Part shown: one piece after another, positions 54,928-64,000 of the stretch | Layout: the number at the start of each line of letters is the position of its first letter | Numbering within the stretch: position 1 is the first letter of the stretch | Assembly (NCBI RefSeq): GCF_017654315.1 | Contig: NZ_CP072203.1 | Coordinates: 3,720,001 to 3,784,000 of the forward strand | Length of the DNA stretch: 64,000 nucleotides | Origin: Gordonia polyisoprenivorans | GTDB taxonomy: Bacteria; Actinomycetota; Actinomycetes; Mycobacteriales; Mycobacteriaceae | Reading direction: 5' to 3' | Made by a program: the position numbers and the translations under genes | The notes under the pieces: generated by a model | What the model was told of the DNA's origin: nothing | The model's input: only the letters and a program-made list of their open reading frames with translations | Databases searched by the model: none

Positions 54928-54942
54928 TGTACTCTTCTGCAT

Positions 54943-56892
54943 ATGCAGATGGTGACGTCGCGTGAGATGAGCACTGTACGACCGCGCCGCTCCTGGCACA
55001 CGATCGCGTTGTCGGTGCCGTCGGCGCGGTGGGCACTGATCGCGGTCGTGCTGGGCGCCGCGGGCGCGCTCCTGGATGTGTGCGGTGGTCCCGGATGGGC
55101 GGCTACCCTCGCCTACCTCGGCTGTTATCTCAGCGGCGGGTGGCAACCGACCCTCGACGGGCTGCGGGCCCTGCGTGCCCGAACTCTCGACGTCGACCTG
55201 CTGATGATCGTCGCCGCGATCGGCGCGGCCGCGATCGGGCAGGTCTTCGACGGAGCGTTGTTGGTCGTCATCTTCGCGACGTCGGGTGCACTCGAGGATC
55301 TGGCCACACGGCGCACCGAGGAATCGATCCGCGGCCTGCTCGACCTGGCGCCCGATCAGGCCACTCTGGTCGCCGACGACGGCATCGTCGAGACCGTTGC
55401 GGCGTCGACACTCGTACCCGGCGACGTCGTCGCGATCCGGCCCGGCGAACGACTACCGGCCGACGGGATCGTCGTCGAGGGCGCCAGCGATGTCGACCAG
55501 GCCTCGATCACCGGCGAACCACTACCTGCGCCGAAGTCCCTGGGCGACAAGGTGTTCGCCGGCACGTTGAACGGTACCGGGGCCCTGCGCATCCGGGTCG
55601 ACACCGCAGCGGGAGACACAGTGGTCGCCCGCATCGTGGCAATGGTCGACGAGGCCTCGTCGACCAAGGCGTCCACCCAGCTGTTCATCGAGAAGGTCGA
55701 GCGCGTGTATTCGGTCGTGGTCGTCTGCGCCACACTCGCGGTGTTCGCGGTACCGCTCGCCTTCGGCGAGGACCTGCGGACCAGCCTTCTGCGCGCCATG
55801 ACGTTCATGATCGTGGCATCGCCATGCGCGGTGGTCCTGGCGACGATGCCACCGTTGCTGGCGGCGATGGCCACCGCGAGCCGGCACGGCGTACTGGTGA
55901 AATCTGCTGTAGCCCTGGAGAATTCGGCCCGGATCAGCTGTGTCGCACTGGACAAGACCGGCACCCTGACCACCGGCGCGCCCGCGGTCACCGCCGTCAT
56001 CGAACTCGACAACCCCCGTCGACGGCACCGCGACGAGATACTGGCGATCGCGGCCGCAGCCGAGCAACACAGTGAACACCCGGTCGGCCGCGCCATCGTC
56101 GCCGCCGCGGCCGACGCCGGATGGACCCCGCAACCGGTCAGTCGATTCGCCGCGATTCCCGGTCACGGTGTTCGAGCGCGCGTCGGCGACCACGACGTGG
56201 AGATCGTCAACGCCTCCGCACCGACCGCCGATGCCGGCATCCGGGCTCGTGCTGCGACCACCACGGCAACGACGGTCGTGGTGCACGTCGACGATGCAGC
56301 GGTGGGCGTGATCGAACTGCGCGATCAACCACGTGCAGAGGCGAGAGCGGCAGTGGCGTCCCTCCGTGCGGCGACAGGTACGTCCCCGATCCTGCTCACG
56401 GGCGACAATGACTCTGCGGCAACAGATCTAGCACATCGAGTGGGAATCGGGGACGTCCGGGCCGGACTGCTCCCCGAGGACAAGGTGGCCGCGGTCGGCG
56501 AGCTTCGGGTGGGTGGGCACCGGGTGGCCGTGGTGGGCGACGGCGTCAACGACGCACCGGCACTGGCCACCGCCGATGTCGGTATCGCGATGGGTGGTAT
56601 CGGCTCGGAGGTCACCCTCGACACCGCCGACATCGTCATCGTCGGCGACGACCTGACAGCCGTGCCCGCGATCCTGCGCCTAGCCGGTCGAGCCCGCCGG
56701 ATCGTGGTGGCCAATCTGGTGATCGCGGCGACCGTCATCGCGGTCCTCGTCACATGGGACATCGTCGGAACCCTGCCCCTGCCGCTGGGTGTTGCCGGCC
56801 ACGAGGGATCGACGATTCTGGTGGCGCTCAACGGTCTACGCCTGCTCTCGCGTCGCGCGTGGCCGGCCGACACCGACGGCGGATCAGCGTAA
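54943..56892 (+). CDS. P1B-4-type heavy-metal ATPase (Co/Zn/Fe exporter, CtpD-like)
   Basis: About 649 aa. The ion-binding motif SPC (IVASPCAVVLATMPPLL) instead of CPC and the later HEGST (GHEGSTILVALNGLRLL) are the P1B-4 signature for Co2+, Fe2+ or Zn2+. Other landmarks: SITGEPLP (actuator TGE), DKTGTLTTG (phosphorylation Asp), a HPVG-type nucleotide motif (SEHPVGRA) and GDGVNDAPALATADV. No N-terminal metal-binding domain, as is normal for P1B-4. Start among ATG 54943, 54949 and 54967 is uncertain. Divergent from the ArsR repressor. Confidence 0.92.
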   Translation: MQMVTSREMSTVRPRRSWHTIALSVPSARWALIAVVLGAAGALLDVCGGPGWAATLAYLGCYLSGGWQPTLDGLRALRARTLDVDLLMIVAAIGAAAIGQVFDGALLVVIFATSGALEDLATRRTEESIRGLLDLAPDQATLVADDGIVETVAASTLVPGDVVAIRPGERLPADGIVVEGASDVDQASITGEPLPAPKSLGDKVFAGTLNGTGALRIRVDTAAGDTVVARIVAMVDEASSTKASTQLFIEKVERVYSVVVVCATLAVFAVPLAFGEDLRTSLLRAMTFMIVASPCAVVLATMPPLLAAMATASRHGVLVKSAVALENSARISCVALDKTGTLTTGAPAVTAVIELDNPRRRHRDEILAIAAAAEQHSEHPVGRAIVAAAADAGWTPQPVSRFAAIPGHGVRARVGDHDVEIVNASAPTADAGIRARAATTTATTVVVHVDDAAVGVIELRDQPRAEARAAVASLRAATGTSPILLTGDNDSAATDLAHRVGIGDVRAGLLPEDKVAAVGELRVGGHRVAVVGDGVNDAPALATADVGIAMGGIGSEVTLDTADIVIVGDDLTAVPAILRLAGRARRIVVANLVIAATVIAVLVTWDIVGTLPLPLGVAGHEGSTILVALNGLRLLSRRAWPADTDGGSA

Positions 56893-57327
56893 CTTGGCCC
56901 CGTACACCCGGGTGATGGCCAACTCCATCAGCACCCGCCGATCGGTCACCATCACCTCGCGGTACTCCGCCCAGTCCGGATGTTCCCCCGCCCCGCGCCG
57001 GTAGTACTCGACGAGGGCGTCGACCTCCGGTCCGTCCGGGTCGGTTCCCGGCCCGGTGAGGGTGGCGGTGCCCTCGGCGGTGGCCCACGTGTACCCGTCG
57101 GCACTGGTGAATTCGATGGCGGCGCGGGGATCCCGTCGCAGATTGGCGGTCTTGGCTCGCCCCTCGGTCATCGACACGTAGATGCGGTCGGCGGAATCGT
57201 CATAGACGACGGTGACGGGCGAGAGTTGGGGAATACCGTTGGCCTTGATGGTCGCGAGGATCCCGATCGAGCTTTCTGCGATGAGTGTGCGCGGATCGAA
57301 GGCTTCGGGAGCGGTCTCGGTGGTCAT
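56884..57327 (-). CDS. PPOX-class flavin/F420-type split-barrel protein
   Basis: 147 aa from ATG 57327 (MTTETAPEAFDPRTLIAESS). The split-barrel pattern is SSIGILATIKANGIPQLSPV, DRIYVSMTEGRAKTANLRRD (cofactor phosphate region), AAIEFTSADGYTWATAEGTA, and the tail TDRRVLMELAITRVYGAKLR. It resembles actinobacterial F420-dependent PPOX proteins. It overlaps the convergent ATPase stop by 9 bp. Physiological substrate unknown. Confidence 0.87.
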   Translation of the reverse strand: MTTETAPEAFDPRTLIAESSIGILATIKANGIPQLSPVTVVYDDSADRIYVSMTEGRAKTANLRRDPRAAIEFTSADGYTWATAEGTATLTGPGTDPDGPEVDALVEYYRRGAGEHPDWAEYREVMVTDRRVLMELAITRVYGAKLR

Positions 57328-57461
57328 GGATGTGCCAACCATGGACCGTCGCGACGGTATTCCATCGACCGATCGACATCCGGGGACCGCGGCGAGCGGT
57401 CCACGTAGGGTCGTCGTGACCGGACGGCCCACCTCGGGCCGACACCACGGGAGGACCTGGC

Positions 57462-58811
57462 ATGACCCCACGCATCCTCGGACGCGGCGAGAACACCCCA
57501 CTGTCGACCGACCGGCTCACGGTGGCGATCGGTACAGCCACCGGTGGTGGACCCGCGCTCGACGTGGTGGCGTTCGTCCTCGGCCCCGACCGCCGCGTCC
57601 GCGACGACGCCGACTTCGTCTTCTACAACAATCCCCGCAGTACCGGCGCCGAAGTGACCCTGACCGGCCCGGCCACGCTCGACATCGACCTGACACGAGT
57701 CGCCGACGGGATCGAGCGCATCGCGATCGGCGTCTCCGTCGACGCGCCCGCCACCCTGGGCGAGTCGACCATCGAGACCACGCTCACCGCCGGAGCCGAC
57801 ACCATCGTCGCGCCGGCGCAGGGGCTGCGTTCCGAACGTGCAGCGGTGCTGATCGAGATCTACCGGCGCAACGCCCAGTGGAAGGTCCGCAGCGAATCTG
57901 CCGGGTGGAACGCCGGTTTCGCGTCTCTGGTGCGCGAGCACGGGGTGACCGTCGACGACACCCCGACATCTCAGACCCCGACACCCGACGCCCCGATATC
58001 CCGGACCCCGGTCTCTGCGGCACCGACTGCTCCGGGTTCCACACCCGGCATCCGGATGGTCAAGGGCGAGGAGAAACTCTCGCTGGAAAAGCGTCAGAAA
58101 CTCAACCTCCGCAAGGAGCAGGTCCATCGGGTGCTGCTCACCAAGGGGGCCGCGGGTGCCACCGCGCGGGTCGTGCTGGTCATCGACAAGACCATGTCGA
58201 TGCGCAAGCTGTACAAGAAGCAGACCGTGCACCGCGTCGTCGAGCGGATGATCCCGGTTGCGACCCAACTCGATTCCGACGGCAACCTCGAGGCATACCT
58301 GTACGGCTCGGGTTACGCGAAGTTACCCGACGTCACCGTCGCCGATTCCGAGATCTGGATGGACACCTACATCCATCTCACGGGACGCCACGGCGCACCG
58401 CTGGGCCCGGAGATCGACTACGACCGGCAGATCGGCGGGGTCAACGAGGAACTCCCGATCATGAACGCGATCCTCGACGATGCCGGGGGTGGCGAACCGG
58501 TGCTGGTGCTGTTCTTCACCGACGGCGGATTCCACTCCAAGGTGCCCGCGATCCGCTCGCTGATCCACACCGCGTCGTCGCGGCCGGTGTTCTGGCAGTT
58601 CATCGGATTGGGGCGCAACCGATTCGGGATTCTCACCGAACTGGACACCCTGGCGGGTCGAGTCGTCGACAACGCCGGATTCTTCGCGATCGACGACGTC
58701 GACGCGATGAGTGACGCCGACCTGTACGAGCAGTTGCTCACCGAGTTTCCCGAGTGGCTGCGCGAGGCGGTCCGCCACAGCATCGTCGATGCTCGGTACG
58801 TGCCGCGCTGA
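57462..58811 (+). CDS. TerD-vWA fusion protein (tellurite-resistance type)
   Basis: 449 aa from ATG 57462 with GGGAGG upstream. Residues 1-150 form a TerD domain (ALDVVAFVLGPDRRVRDDAD, FVFYNNPRSTGAEVTLTG, RIAIGVSVD). A Pro/Thr linker (about 165-200) leads to a vWA domain beginning VVLVIDKTMSMRKLYKK, with a MIDAS-like DxTxS, then VLVLFFTDGGFHSK. TerF-like proteins have this combination; they bind Ca2+ and scaffold stress complexes at membranes. No other ter genes are next to it here. Confidence 0.9.
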   Translation: MTPRILGRGENTPLSTDRLTVAIGTATGGGPALDVVAFVLGPDRRVRDDADFVFYNNPRSTGAEVTLTGPATLDIDLTRVADGIERIAIGVSVDAPATLGESTIETTLTAGADTIVAPAQGLRSERAAVLIEIYRRNAQWKVRSESAGWNAGFASLVREHGVTVDDTPTSQTPTPDAPISRTPVSAAPTAPGSTPGIRMVKGEEKLSLEKRQKLNLRKEQVHRVLLTKGAAGATARVVLVIDKTMSMRKLYKKQTVHRVVERMIPVATQLDSDGNLEAYLYGSGYAKLPDVTVADSEIWMDTYIHLTGRHGAPLGPEIDYDRQIGGVNEELPIMNAILDDAGGGEPVLVLFFTDGGFHSKVPAIRSLIHTASSRPVFWQFIGLGRNRFGILTELDTLAGRVVDNAGFFAIDDVDAMSDADLYEQLLTEFPEWLREAVRHSIVDARYVPR

Positions 58812-58819
58812 GCGGACCG

Positions 58820-59836
58820 ATGCCACCGGAACAGCTGCCGTCCGCGGGCGGGTCGGGTGATACTGGCACGATGCCCACACCGGTTCCCCACAGCACCCAC
58901 CCCGATGCCAGTCATCCGGGCGACACCCACACGAGCGGCTTCCATCCCGATCTCACGCTGGCGGCGCGGCTGCTGCCCCGCACGGTGGTCACCCCCCTGA
59001 CACTGCGCCCGCTGCAGGTGCTCTCGGGCGCGCTCTCGCGTCACATCCCCGGCGACGTCGAGGTGGTCGACCTCGGCGATCGGGTGAGCGTGCGGCTTCA
59101 TCGCCCACGCAACCCACGCGGAACCGGTCACGCGCTGCTGTGGATTCACGGCGGCGGCTATGTCATCGGTACCGCGGCCGAGGATGACGCACTGTGCCGG
59201 AAGTTCGCCGACCGGCTCGGAATCCCCGTCGCGGCCGTCGACTATCGCCTGGCGCCGGCGCACCCCTACCCGGTGCCGGTCCAAGACTGCCATCGCGGCC
59301 TCGAGTGGCTTGCCGCACAAGATGATGTGGACCCGGAGAAGATTCTCATCGGCGGCGCCAGCGCCGGTGGTGGACTGACCGCCGCGCTGGCCTTGCGATG
59401 CCGGGACCTGGCCGGTCGAGACACAGGCAGCATCACTCCGGTGTTCCAGTTGCTGGTCTATCCGATGCTCGACGACCGCACGACGGCGGGGGCCGACGAT
59501 CCGAAGCACTATCGCGTGTGGAGCCCCTCGTCGAATCGGCTCGGCTGGGCGTCCTATCTCGGCGGCGCCGACCCGTCGATCGCCGTGCCCGCGCGCCGCG
59601 CCGATCTGACCGGATTGCCGCCGGCGTGGATCGGGGTGGGCACCCGTGATCTGTTCTTCGCCGAGGACCTGGCCTACGCCGAACGCCTGAAGGACGCGGG
59701 AGTGCCGGTCACCGTGGACACCGTCCCCGGCGCGTTTCACGCGTTCGACATGTTCGCCCCACGGGCCGCGGTGTCGGAGAGCTTCTTCGAGCGTCAGTGC
59801 GAAGTGCTGGATGAGGCCATGGGACCCGCGGTCTGA
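58820..59836 (+). CDS. Alpha/beta hydrolase (HSL-like esterase)
   Basis: About 338 aa from ATG 58820; ATG 58871 (MPTPVPHSTHPDASH) is also possible. Motifs: LLWIHGGGYVIGTAAEDDAL (HGGG oxyanion), YRLAPAHPYPVP, ILIGGASAGGGLTAALALRC (nucleophile Ser in GASAG), LVYPMLDDRTT, a DLFFAEDLAYAERLKDAGVP segment, and VPGAFHAFD with the catalytic His. A family IV esterase. The TerD-vWA gene ends 8 bp upstream; co-transcription is possible. Confidence 0.9.
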   Translation: MPPEQLPSAGGSGDTGTMPTPVPHSTHPDASHPGDTHTSGFHPDLTLAARLLPRTVVTPLTLRPLQVLSGALSRHIPGDVEVVDLGDRVSVRLHRPRNPRGTGHALLWIHGGGYVIGTAAEDDALCRKFADRLGIPVAAVDYRLAPAHPYPVPVQDCHRGLEWLAAQDDVDPEKILIGGASAGGGLTAALALRCRDLAGRDTGSITPVFQLLVYPMLDDRTTAGADDPKHYRVWSPSSNRLGWASYLGGADPSIAVPARRADLTGLPPAWIGVGTRDLFFAEDLAYAERLKDAGVPVTVDTVPGAFHAFDMFAPRAAVSESFFERQCEVLDEAMGPAV

Positions 59837-59858
59837 CTCCCATCAAGCCGACCTCGCA

Positions 59859-60752
59859 TCACGAGTGATCGTCGAGCTCGCCCAATTCCTGCTCGAGTGC
59901 CGCCACGCGTGCGGATGCCGCAGCCGATTCCTTTGCCACGGAGGCATATTCATGCTCGGCTGCCGTAGCGCGTCGGCGCGCGAAACCCAGTTCCTGCTCC
60001 ACCCGGGCGAGTTCTGCGCGCAACCGATCGGCGTCTGCGGCGAGTACCTCGGCAGCATCGCGAGCGGCCGTCGCCGCCGCCTGCGCGTCGGTGGCGCCCC
60101 GCTGCGCACTCGTCGCGGTTTCGCGCGCTCGTCGTAGCTCTGCGCGGGTGTGCTCGCGAGCCGCGGAACGTTCGGCCTCACCATGTCCGGCCCGGCCGTC
60201 GCCGGTATCGCCTTGCGCCTCTTCGGCGGTCGTGGGCGCCGGAACCGCCACGATCCCGGCGGGCCCGAATCCGGTGTATTCGGCGGCGGCCACCATGCGG
60301 CCACGACGGAGGAGGGTTGCGGTCGACTCGTCGGCGACGGCCGCTCGCAGCGTGGCGACGATCTCGCGGTCGGCGGCGCCGGACACGGTCACGCCCAGAT
60401 CGGCGGCGAGGTGTGTCACCCGGCCCACCACCTCGGCGATCAGCTGCTGCCTGCGGGCCGACAGATCACGCATCCGGGCGGCGTCGGCACGACGCTGGGC
60501 ATCCCGAAGTGCGGCAGCGAGTTCGGTGATCTCGTCGGCACCGTCGGGGTGGCGCCGGATCCACTGGTTGAGCAACCACGCCGACTGGGTGGGACGACGC
60601 AGCGCCGCGATCGCCGTGGCGAGATCGCGGTCTCCCGCGCCGCGCGCCTGGCGAGCGAGCGCATTGCGCCGACCGGTGAAGTCACCGGGAGGTAGTCCGT
60701 ACAGTTCGTCGGCGACCTCGTCGAAGTCCAACCCGGACCCGGAAGGTGTCAT
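59859..60752 (-). CDS. Hypothetical coiled-coil protein, 297 aa
   Basis: From ATG 60752 (MTPSGSGLDFDEVADELYGL), overlapping the upstream GNAT stop by 4 bp. An N-terminal helical domain (PGDFTGRRNALARQARGAGD, a conserved QSAWLLNQWIRRHP segment) is followed by a helical middle. A long Ala/Arg/Glu-rich coiled coil of about 110 residues (AAREHTRAELRRARETATSA onward) ends in LEQELGELDDHS. The family is common in Gordonia and relatives and I know no function. Confidence 0.75.
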   Translation of the reverse strand: MTPSGSGLDFDEVADELYGLPPGDFTGRRNALARQARGAGDRDLATAIAALRRPTQSAWLLNQWIRRHPDGADEITELAAALRDAQRRADAARMRDLSARRQQLIAEVVGRVTHLAADLGVTVSGAADREIVATLRAAVADESTATLLRRGRMVAAAEYTGFGPAGIVAVPAPTTAEEAQGDTGDGRAGHGEAERSAAREHTRAELRRARETATSAQRGATDAQAAATAARDAAEVLAADADRLRAELARVEQELGFARRRATAAEHEYASVAKESAAASARVAALEQELGELDDHS

Positions 60753-61609
60753 CTCTGCTCCCCCTGTGCCCGACTCCCCTGCGCCCGATCCACCTGGCCG
60801 GGCACCGGAAACCAGGTCAGCCGACGCTGCGCATACCGCGCGAAACCGATTCGTTGGAGGATGGGCGACGATGTCTGCTCGGCATGCACGAGTGCCAGTC
60901 GTGCACCGCACCGCAGCGCGTCACGCAGGCGTGCGGCCACCAGTGCCCGGTAGGCGCCACGTCCGCGATATGCCGGCAGGATTGCCGCACCCCAGAACCG
61001 TGCGGTCGGGCCCGCCAGTTCGTATCCACCGGCGCCGACATGATCGCCGGCAGGTTCCGCCGATGCAGAACACGCTGCACTGGAGACTCTTTCGGCAATG
61101 AACAGACGCGTCGTGGGATCGCCGACGTCGAAGCCGGGGTCGGCGAGCACCGGTGGTGCGAACCCCCAGGCCCGTTCGGAGATCGAGGCGAACAGCGCGA
61201 GGTCGTCGGCGGTCTGCACACGGCGCACCGCGATCTCGGTCGGCACCGGTACGGAATTCGCCACCGACGCGTCCACCGCGCGTGCGACGACGTCGACCAC
61301 TGCGACGAGGGTTCCGCCGCGGCGCGCTACCTCGTCGTCGTCGAGATCGGCAAAAGTGCCCAATCCCACCGTGATTCGCAAACCGGACGCGCCGTGGGCG
61401 GACACCGTCCGCAGCGCGTCGTCGAGTATCCGCCGCGGATCGCCGTCGGGACCGTGGAACCGCAACAGGGTGGCGTCGGCACCGTGCAGGTAGAACTCGA
61501 AGTCCCCGTCGACGAGGTGGCGCGAACCGTCGGGATGCCACGACGAACGCCACGCCACCGACTCCGCGAGCACCGCGGAGGCCATCGGGGCAAGGGGTGC
61601 GTTGGTCAC
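60749..61609 (-). CDS. GNAT-family N-acetyltransferase
   Basis: About 286 aa; start at GTG 61609 (VTNAPLAPMASAVLAESVAW) is chosen for the AGAGGAG site upstream, with other GTGs close by. The C-terminal half has the GNAT fold: a FWGAAILPAYRGRGAYRALV block with the acetyl-CoA pyrophosphate loop (R-G-R-G-A), then LALVHAEQTSSPILQRIGFA. The N-terminal half is a second, degenerate domain. It ends in ATGA overlap with the coiled-coil gene, so the two are coupled. Confidence 0.85.
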   Translation of the reverse strand: MTNAPLAPMASAVLAESVAWRSSWHPDGSRHLVDGDFEFYLHGADATLLRFHGPDGDPRRILDDALRTVSAHGASGLRITVGLGTFADLDDDEVARRGGTLVAVVDVVARAVDASVANSVPVPTEIAVRRVQTADDLALFASISERAWGFAPPVLADPGFDVGDPTTRLFIAERVSSAACSASAEPAGDHVGAGGYELAGPTARFWGAAILPAYRGRGAYRALVAARLRDALRCGARLALVHAEQTSSPILQRIGFARYAQRRLTWFPVPGQVDRAQGSRAQGEQR

Positions 61610-61795
61610 CACGCCCACTCCTCTCTCCTCGACGTTCACCACTCCACTTTGTCATGCACCTTGGGGTCGGGACAGTGCGACCCGGCGTCGCCACCGCACC
61701 CAATTTCGGGCGCGTGACCAGCGCCAACGGCCTTGCGCGCGTCTCATTTTGCGAAAGTTCTGAATCATTCCAGAAAAGCGTGCATACTGTGCGTC

Positions 61796-62239
61796 GTGAC
61801 CTCATCGTCGGACTTCGCGGGCATGTTGCGCTCCGTGGAACTCCGCGTCACCCGTCCGCGGGTGGCGGTGCTCGAGGCCGTCCATGCGCACCCCCACGCC
61901 GACACGGAGTCGATCTTCCAGGCCGCCCGCGCGGACCTGCCGGACGTCTCTCGACAGGCGGTGTACGACATCCTCGCGGCACTCACCGACGTCGGACTCG
62001 TCCGCCGTCTGCAGCCGTCGGGCCACCTGGCCCGGTACGAGGCGCGTGTGGGCGACAACCACCACCACACGGTGTGCCGCGCCTGCGGGGCCATCGCCGA
62101 CGTGGACTGCGCGGTCGGCGAACGCCCGTGTCTGACCGCCGCCGACGACAACGGTTTTCTCCTCGACGAGGCCGAGGTCATCTACTGGGGTCTGTGCGCA
62201 GAGTGCGCAGCCTCCTCACACCCCGGGTCACGACCGTGA
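61796..62239 (+). CDS. furA: Ferric-uptake-type repressor FurA
   Basis: 147 aa from GTG 61796 (VTSSSDFAGMLRSVELRVTR). Winged helix: TRPRVAVLEAVHAHPHADTE, VSRQAVYDILAALTDVGLVR. The metal/dimer domain has DNHHHTVCRACGAIADVDCA and CAECAASSH. In actinobacteria FurA represses furA-katG and senses peroxide and metal. There is no clear ribosome-binding site, so a leaderless message is likely. The upstream TGAATCATTCCAGAAAAG stretch (about 61760-61778) is AT-rich and may contain the operator. Confidence 0.93.
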   Translation: MTSSSDFAGMLRSVELRVTRPRVAVLEAVHAHPHADTESIFQAARADLPDVSRQAVYDILAALTDVGLVRRLQPSGHLARYEARVGDNHHHTVCRACGAIADVDCAVGERPCLTAADDNGFLLDEAEVIYWGLCAECAASSHPGSRP

Positions 62240-62275
62240 TCACAGCCCGGATCACCCATCACCGAAAGGAATGTC

Positions 62276-64000
62276 GTGTCTGACGAGCAAGCCGCACCCC
62301 CCATCGGGGAGGCCCAGACCCCAGCCGGAGAGCCGTCGGGCTCAGGATGCCCCATGCACATCCGCCCACCCGTGGAGGGCGGTGGCAACAACCAGTGGTG
62401 GCCGGAGAAGCTGAATCTGCGTGTCCTGGCCCATAATCCCGATGTCATCCGCCCGCGCGGCGGCGACTTCGACTACGACGCCGCGCTCGCCGATCTCGAC
62501 GTCGACGCACTCGTCGCCGACGTCAAGGCGGTCATGACCGACTCGAAGTCGTGGTGGCCCGCCGACTTCGGCCACTACGGACCGTTCTTCATCCGAATGT
62601 CGTGGCACGCCGCGGGTACCTACCGCGTCGAGGACGGCCGCGGAGGTGCCGGCACCGGCATGCAGCGTTTCGCGCCGCTGGACAGCTGGCCGGACAACGT
62701 CAGCCTCGACAAGGCACGCCGACTGTTGTGGCCGGTGAAGAAGAAGTACGGCAAGGCGCTGTCGTGGTCGGACCTGCTGGTCCTCGCCGGCAATGTCGCA
62801 CTCGAGGACATGGGTTTCCACACCAAGGGATTCGCGTTCGGCCGCCCCGACGAGTGGGAAGCCGAGGAGGTGTACTGGGGTGCGGAGTCGACGTGGCTGG
62901 GCACCAATCTGCGCTACTCCGGTGAGCGCAGCCTGGAGAAGCCGCTGGGTGCCACCACGATGGGTCTGATCTACGTCAATCCCGAAGGGCCCGAGGGCAA
63001 TCCCGACTATCTCGCTGCCGCCCAGGACATCCGGGAGACCTTCGGCCGGATGGCGATGAACGACGTGGAGACCGCCGCGCTCATCGTCGGCGGACACACC
63101 TTCGGCAAGACCCACGGCAACGGTGACGCCGAGAAACTCGGCCCCGAGCCCGAGGCCGCACCGCTGGAACAGATGGGGTTGGGCTGGAAGAACCCGCAGG
63201 GCACCGGCGTCGGCAACGACACCATCACCAGCGGTCTCGAGGTCACCTGGACCCACACCCCCACCAAGTGGGACAACTCGTTCCTGGAGATCCTCTACGG
63301 CAACGAATGGGAACTGACCAAGAGCCCGGCCGGCGCCAACCAGTGGAAGCCCAAGGACAACGGCTGGGCCAATTCGGTGCCGATGGCCCAGGGCGACGGC
63401 AAGACCCACCCGTCGATGCTGACCACCGACCTCACGATGCGGTTCGATCCGATCTATGGCGAGATCACCCGCCGCTGGCTCGATCATCCCGAAGAGCTGG
63501 CCGACGAGTTCGCCAAGGCCTGGTTCAAGCTGCTGCACCGCGACATGGGCCCGGCCATCCGCTACCGCGGTCCGCTGGCGCCCGCCGAGACCTACCTGTG
63601 GCAGGACAACGTTCCCGCACAGCAGGGTCCGACGATCTCCGACGCCGACGTCGATTCGTTGAAGTCGTCGATCCTCGAGTCCGGTCTGTCGGTGGCACAA
63701 CTGGTCTCGACCGCGTGGAAGGCCGCTGCGACGTTCCGCGGCAGTGACTTCCGCGGCGGTGCGAATGGCGGCCGGATCCGGTTGCAGCCCCAATTGGGTT
63801 GGGAATCCAGCGAACCGGACGAGCTGGCACAGGTCATCAGCACCCTGGAGGGGATCGCCGACGCCTTCAACAAGGAGTCCGGCCCGAAGGTGTCCTTCGC
63901 CGATCTCGTGGTGCTCGGCGGTGTCGTCGGTATCGAGAAGGCCGCCAAGGCTGCCGGGTTGTCGGTGTCGGTGCCGTTCACTCCCGGTCGTACCGACGCC
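62276..64000 (+). CDS. katG: Catalase-peroxidase KatG, 3' end outside window
   Basis: GTG 62276 ([20 protein letters not shown]) with GAAAGGA upstream; 575 codons are visible before the window edge, of ~740 in the family. The distal haem pocket is [13 protein letters not shown] (Arg, Trp, His). The Met-Tyr-Trp adduct partners are the same Trp, the Tyr of [10 protein letters not shown] and the Met of FGRMAMND. The proximal His is in [12 protein letters not shown]. The C-terminal non-haem domain begins but is cut. It destroys H2O2 and would activate isoniazid-type prodrugs. Co-transcribed with furA. Confidence 0.97.
   Translation, partial: MSDEQAAPPIGEAQTPAGEPSGSGCPMHIRPPVEGGGNNQWWPEKLNLRVLAHNPDVIRPRGGDFDYDAALADLDVDALVADVKAVMTDSKSWWPADFGHYGPFFIRMSWHAAGTYRVEDGRGGAGTGMQRFAPLDSWPDNVSLDKARRLLWPVKKKYGKALSWSDLLVLAGNVALEDMGFHTKGFAFGRPDEWEAEEVYWGAESTWLGTNLRYSGERSLEKPLGATTMGLIYVNPEGPEGNPDYLAAAQDIRETFGRMAMNDVETAALIVGGHTFGKTHGNGDAEKLGPEPEAAPLEQMGLGWKNPQGTGVGNDTITSGLEVTWTHTPTKWDNSFLEILYGNEWELTKSPAGANQWKPKDNGWANSVPMAQGDGKTHPSMLTTDLTMRFDPIYGEITRRWLDHPEELADEFAKAWFKLLHRDMGPAIRYRGPLAPAETYLWQDNVPAQQGPTISDADVDSLKSSILESGLSVAQLVSTAWKAAATFRGSDFRGGANGGRIRLQPQLGWESSEPDELAQVISTLEGIADAFNKESGPKVSFADLVVLGGVVGIEKAAKAAGLSVSVPFTPGRTDA

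Noticed and set aside
53377..54942. Upstream part of the 1171-aa frame ending in the P1B ATPase
   Set aside because: Antisense of the transporter and ArsR genes; ATPase homology begins only after about 54960.
57324..58268. 314-aa minus-strand frame opposite the TerD-vWA gene
   Set aside because: Shadow of a gene with clear TerD and vWA motifs.
62342..63793. 483-aa minus-strand frame
   Set aside because: Antisense of katG.

Overview
The window is high-GC actinobacterial chromosome, most like Gordonia or a close mycolate-forming relative (Corynebacteriales). The indicators are a furA-katG pair, MspA-family porins (a mycolate outer-membrane protein family), an Lsr2-type nucleoid protein, a fused ~1830-aa acyl-CoA carboxylase and a carboxylic acid reductase. 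This assignment rests on gene content only.

Layout. 1-8.7 kb is a scarred region: a methyltransferase cut by the window edge, an SDR, a full IS3-family element with a separate 3' remnant, an IS256 remnant, a P450/SnoaL operon with a divergent TetR, and an IS630 remnant. 8.7-12.1 kb is a complete carboxylic acid reductase. 12.2-31.1 kb is a mobile-looking island. It holds two loci of MspA-type porin followed by a large secreted protein, candidate membrane or lipoprotein immunity genes, and a small Cys-cluster/HTH gene that recurs three times (plus one fragment) and ends each time in the same palindrome. An Lsr2 paralogue, a TetR/SDR/SnoaL unit and a membrane coiled-coil protein sit between them. 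31.2-33.4 kb is a toxin-antitoxin patch (MazF-like pair, broken VapC). 33.5-46.9 kb is ordinary metabolism and regulation but contains three frameshifted genes and a PucR-type regulator with no stop codon of its own. 47-64 kb is conserved: fused carboxylase, YceI protein, Acr3/BASS-type transporter, ArsR plus P1B-4 metal ATPase, TerD-vWA protein, furA and katG (running off the right edge).

Main idea. The two porin loci look like a polymorphic secreted-effector system. Porin 1 (20777-21454) precedes a 774-aa secreted protein with a YPIVADP motif and a C-terminal glycine-zipper domain, followed by two small membrane proteins. Porin 2 (26582-27271) precedes a secreted calpain-like protease followed, beyond an ISL3 insertion, by a lipoprotein. 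The two secreted proteins share an N-terminal plan (secretion signal, Cys-containing segment, Pro/Thr-rich linker with a GNGTPIV.VPGQ motif) but differ in their C-terminal domains. The calpain gene survives as complementary halves: Cys half at 27.3-28.2 kb, His/Asn half at 12.2-12.7 kb, each next to a near-identical lipoprotein-HTH block. The proposed functions (toxin, immunity, porin as delivery or entry partner) are inference.
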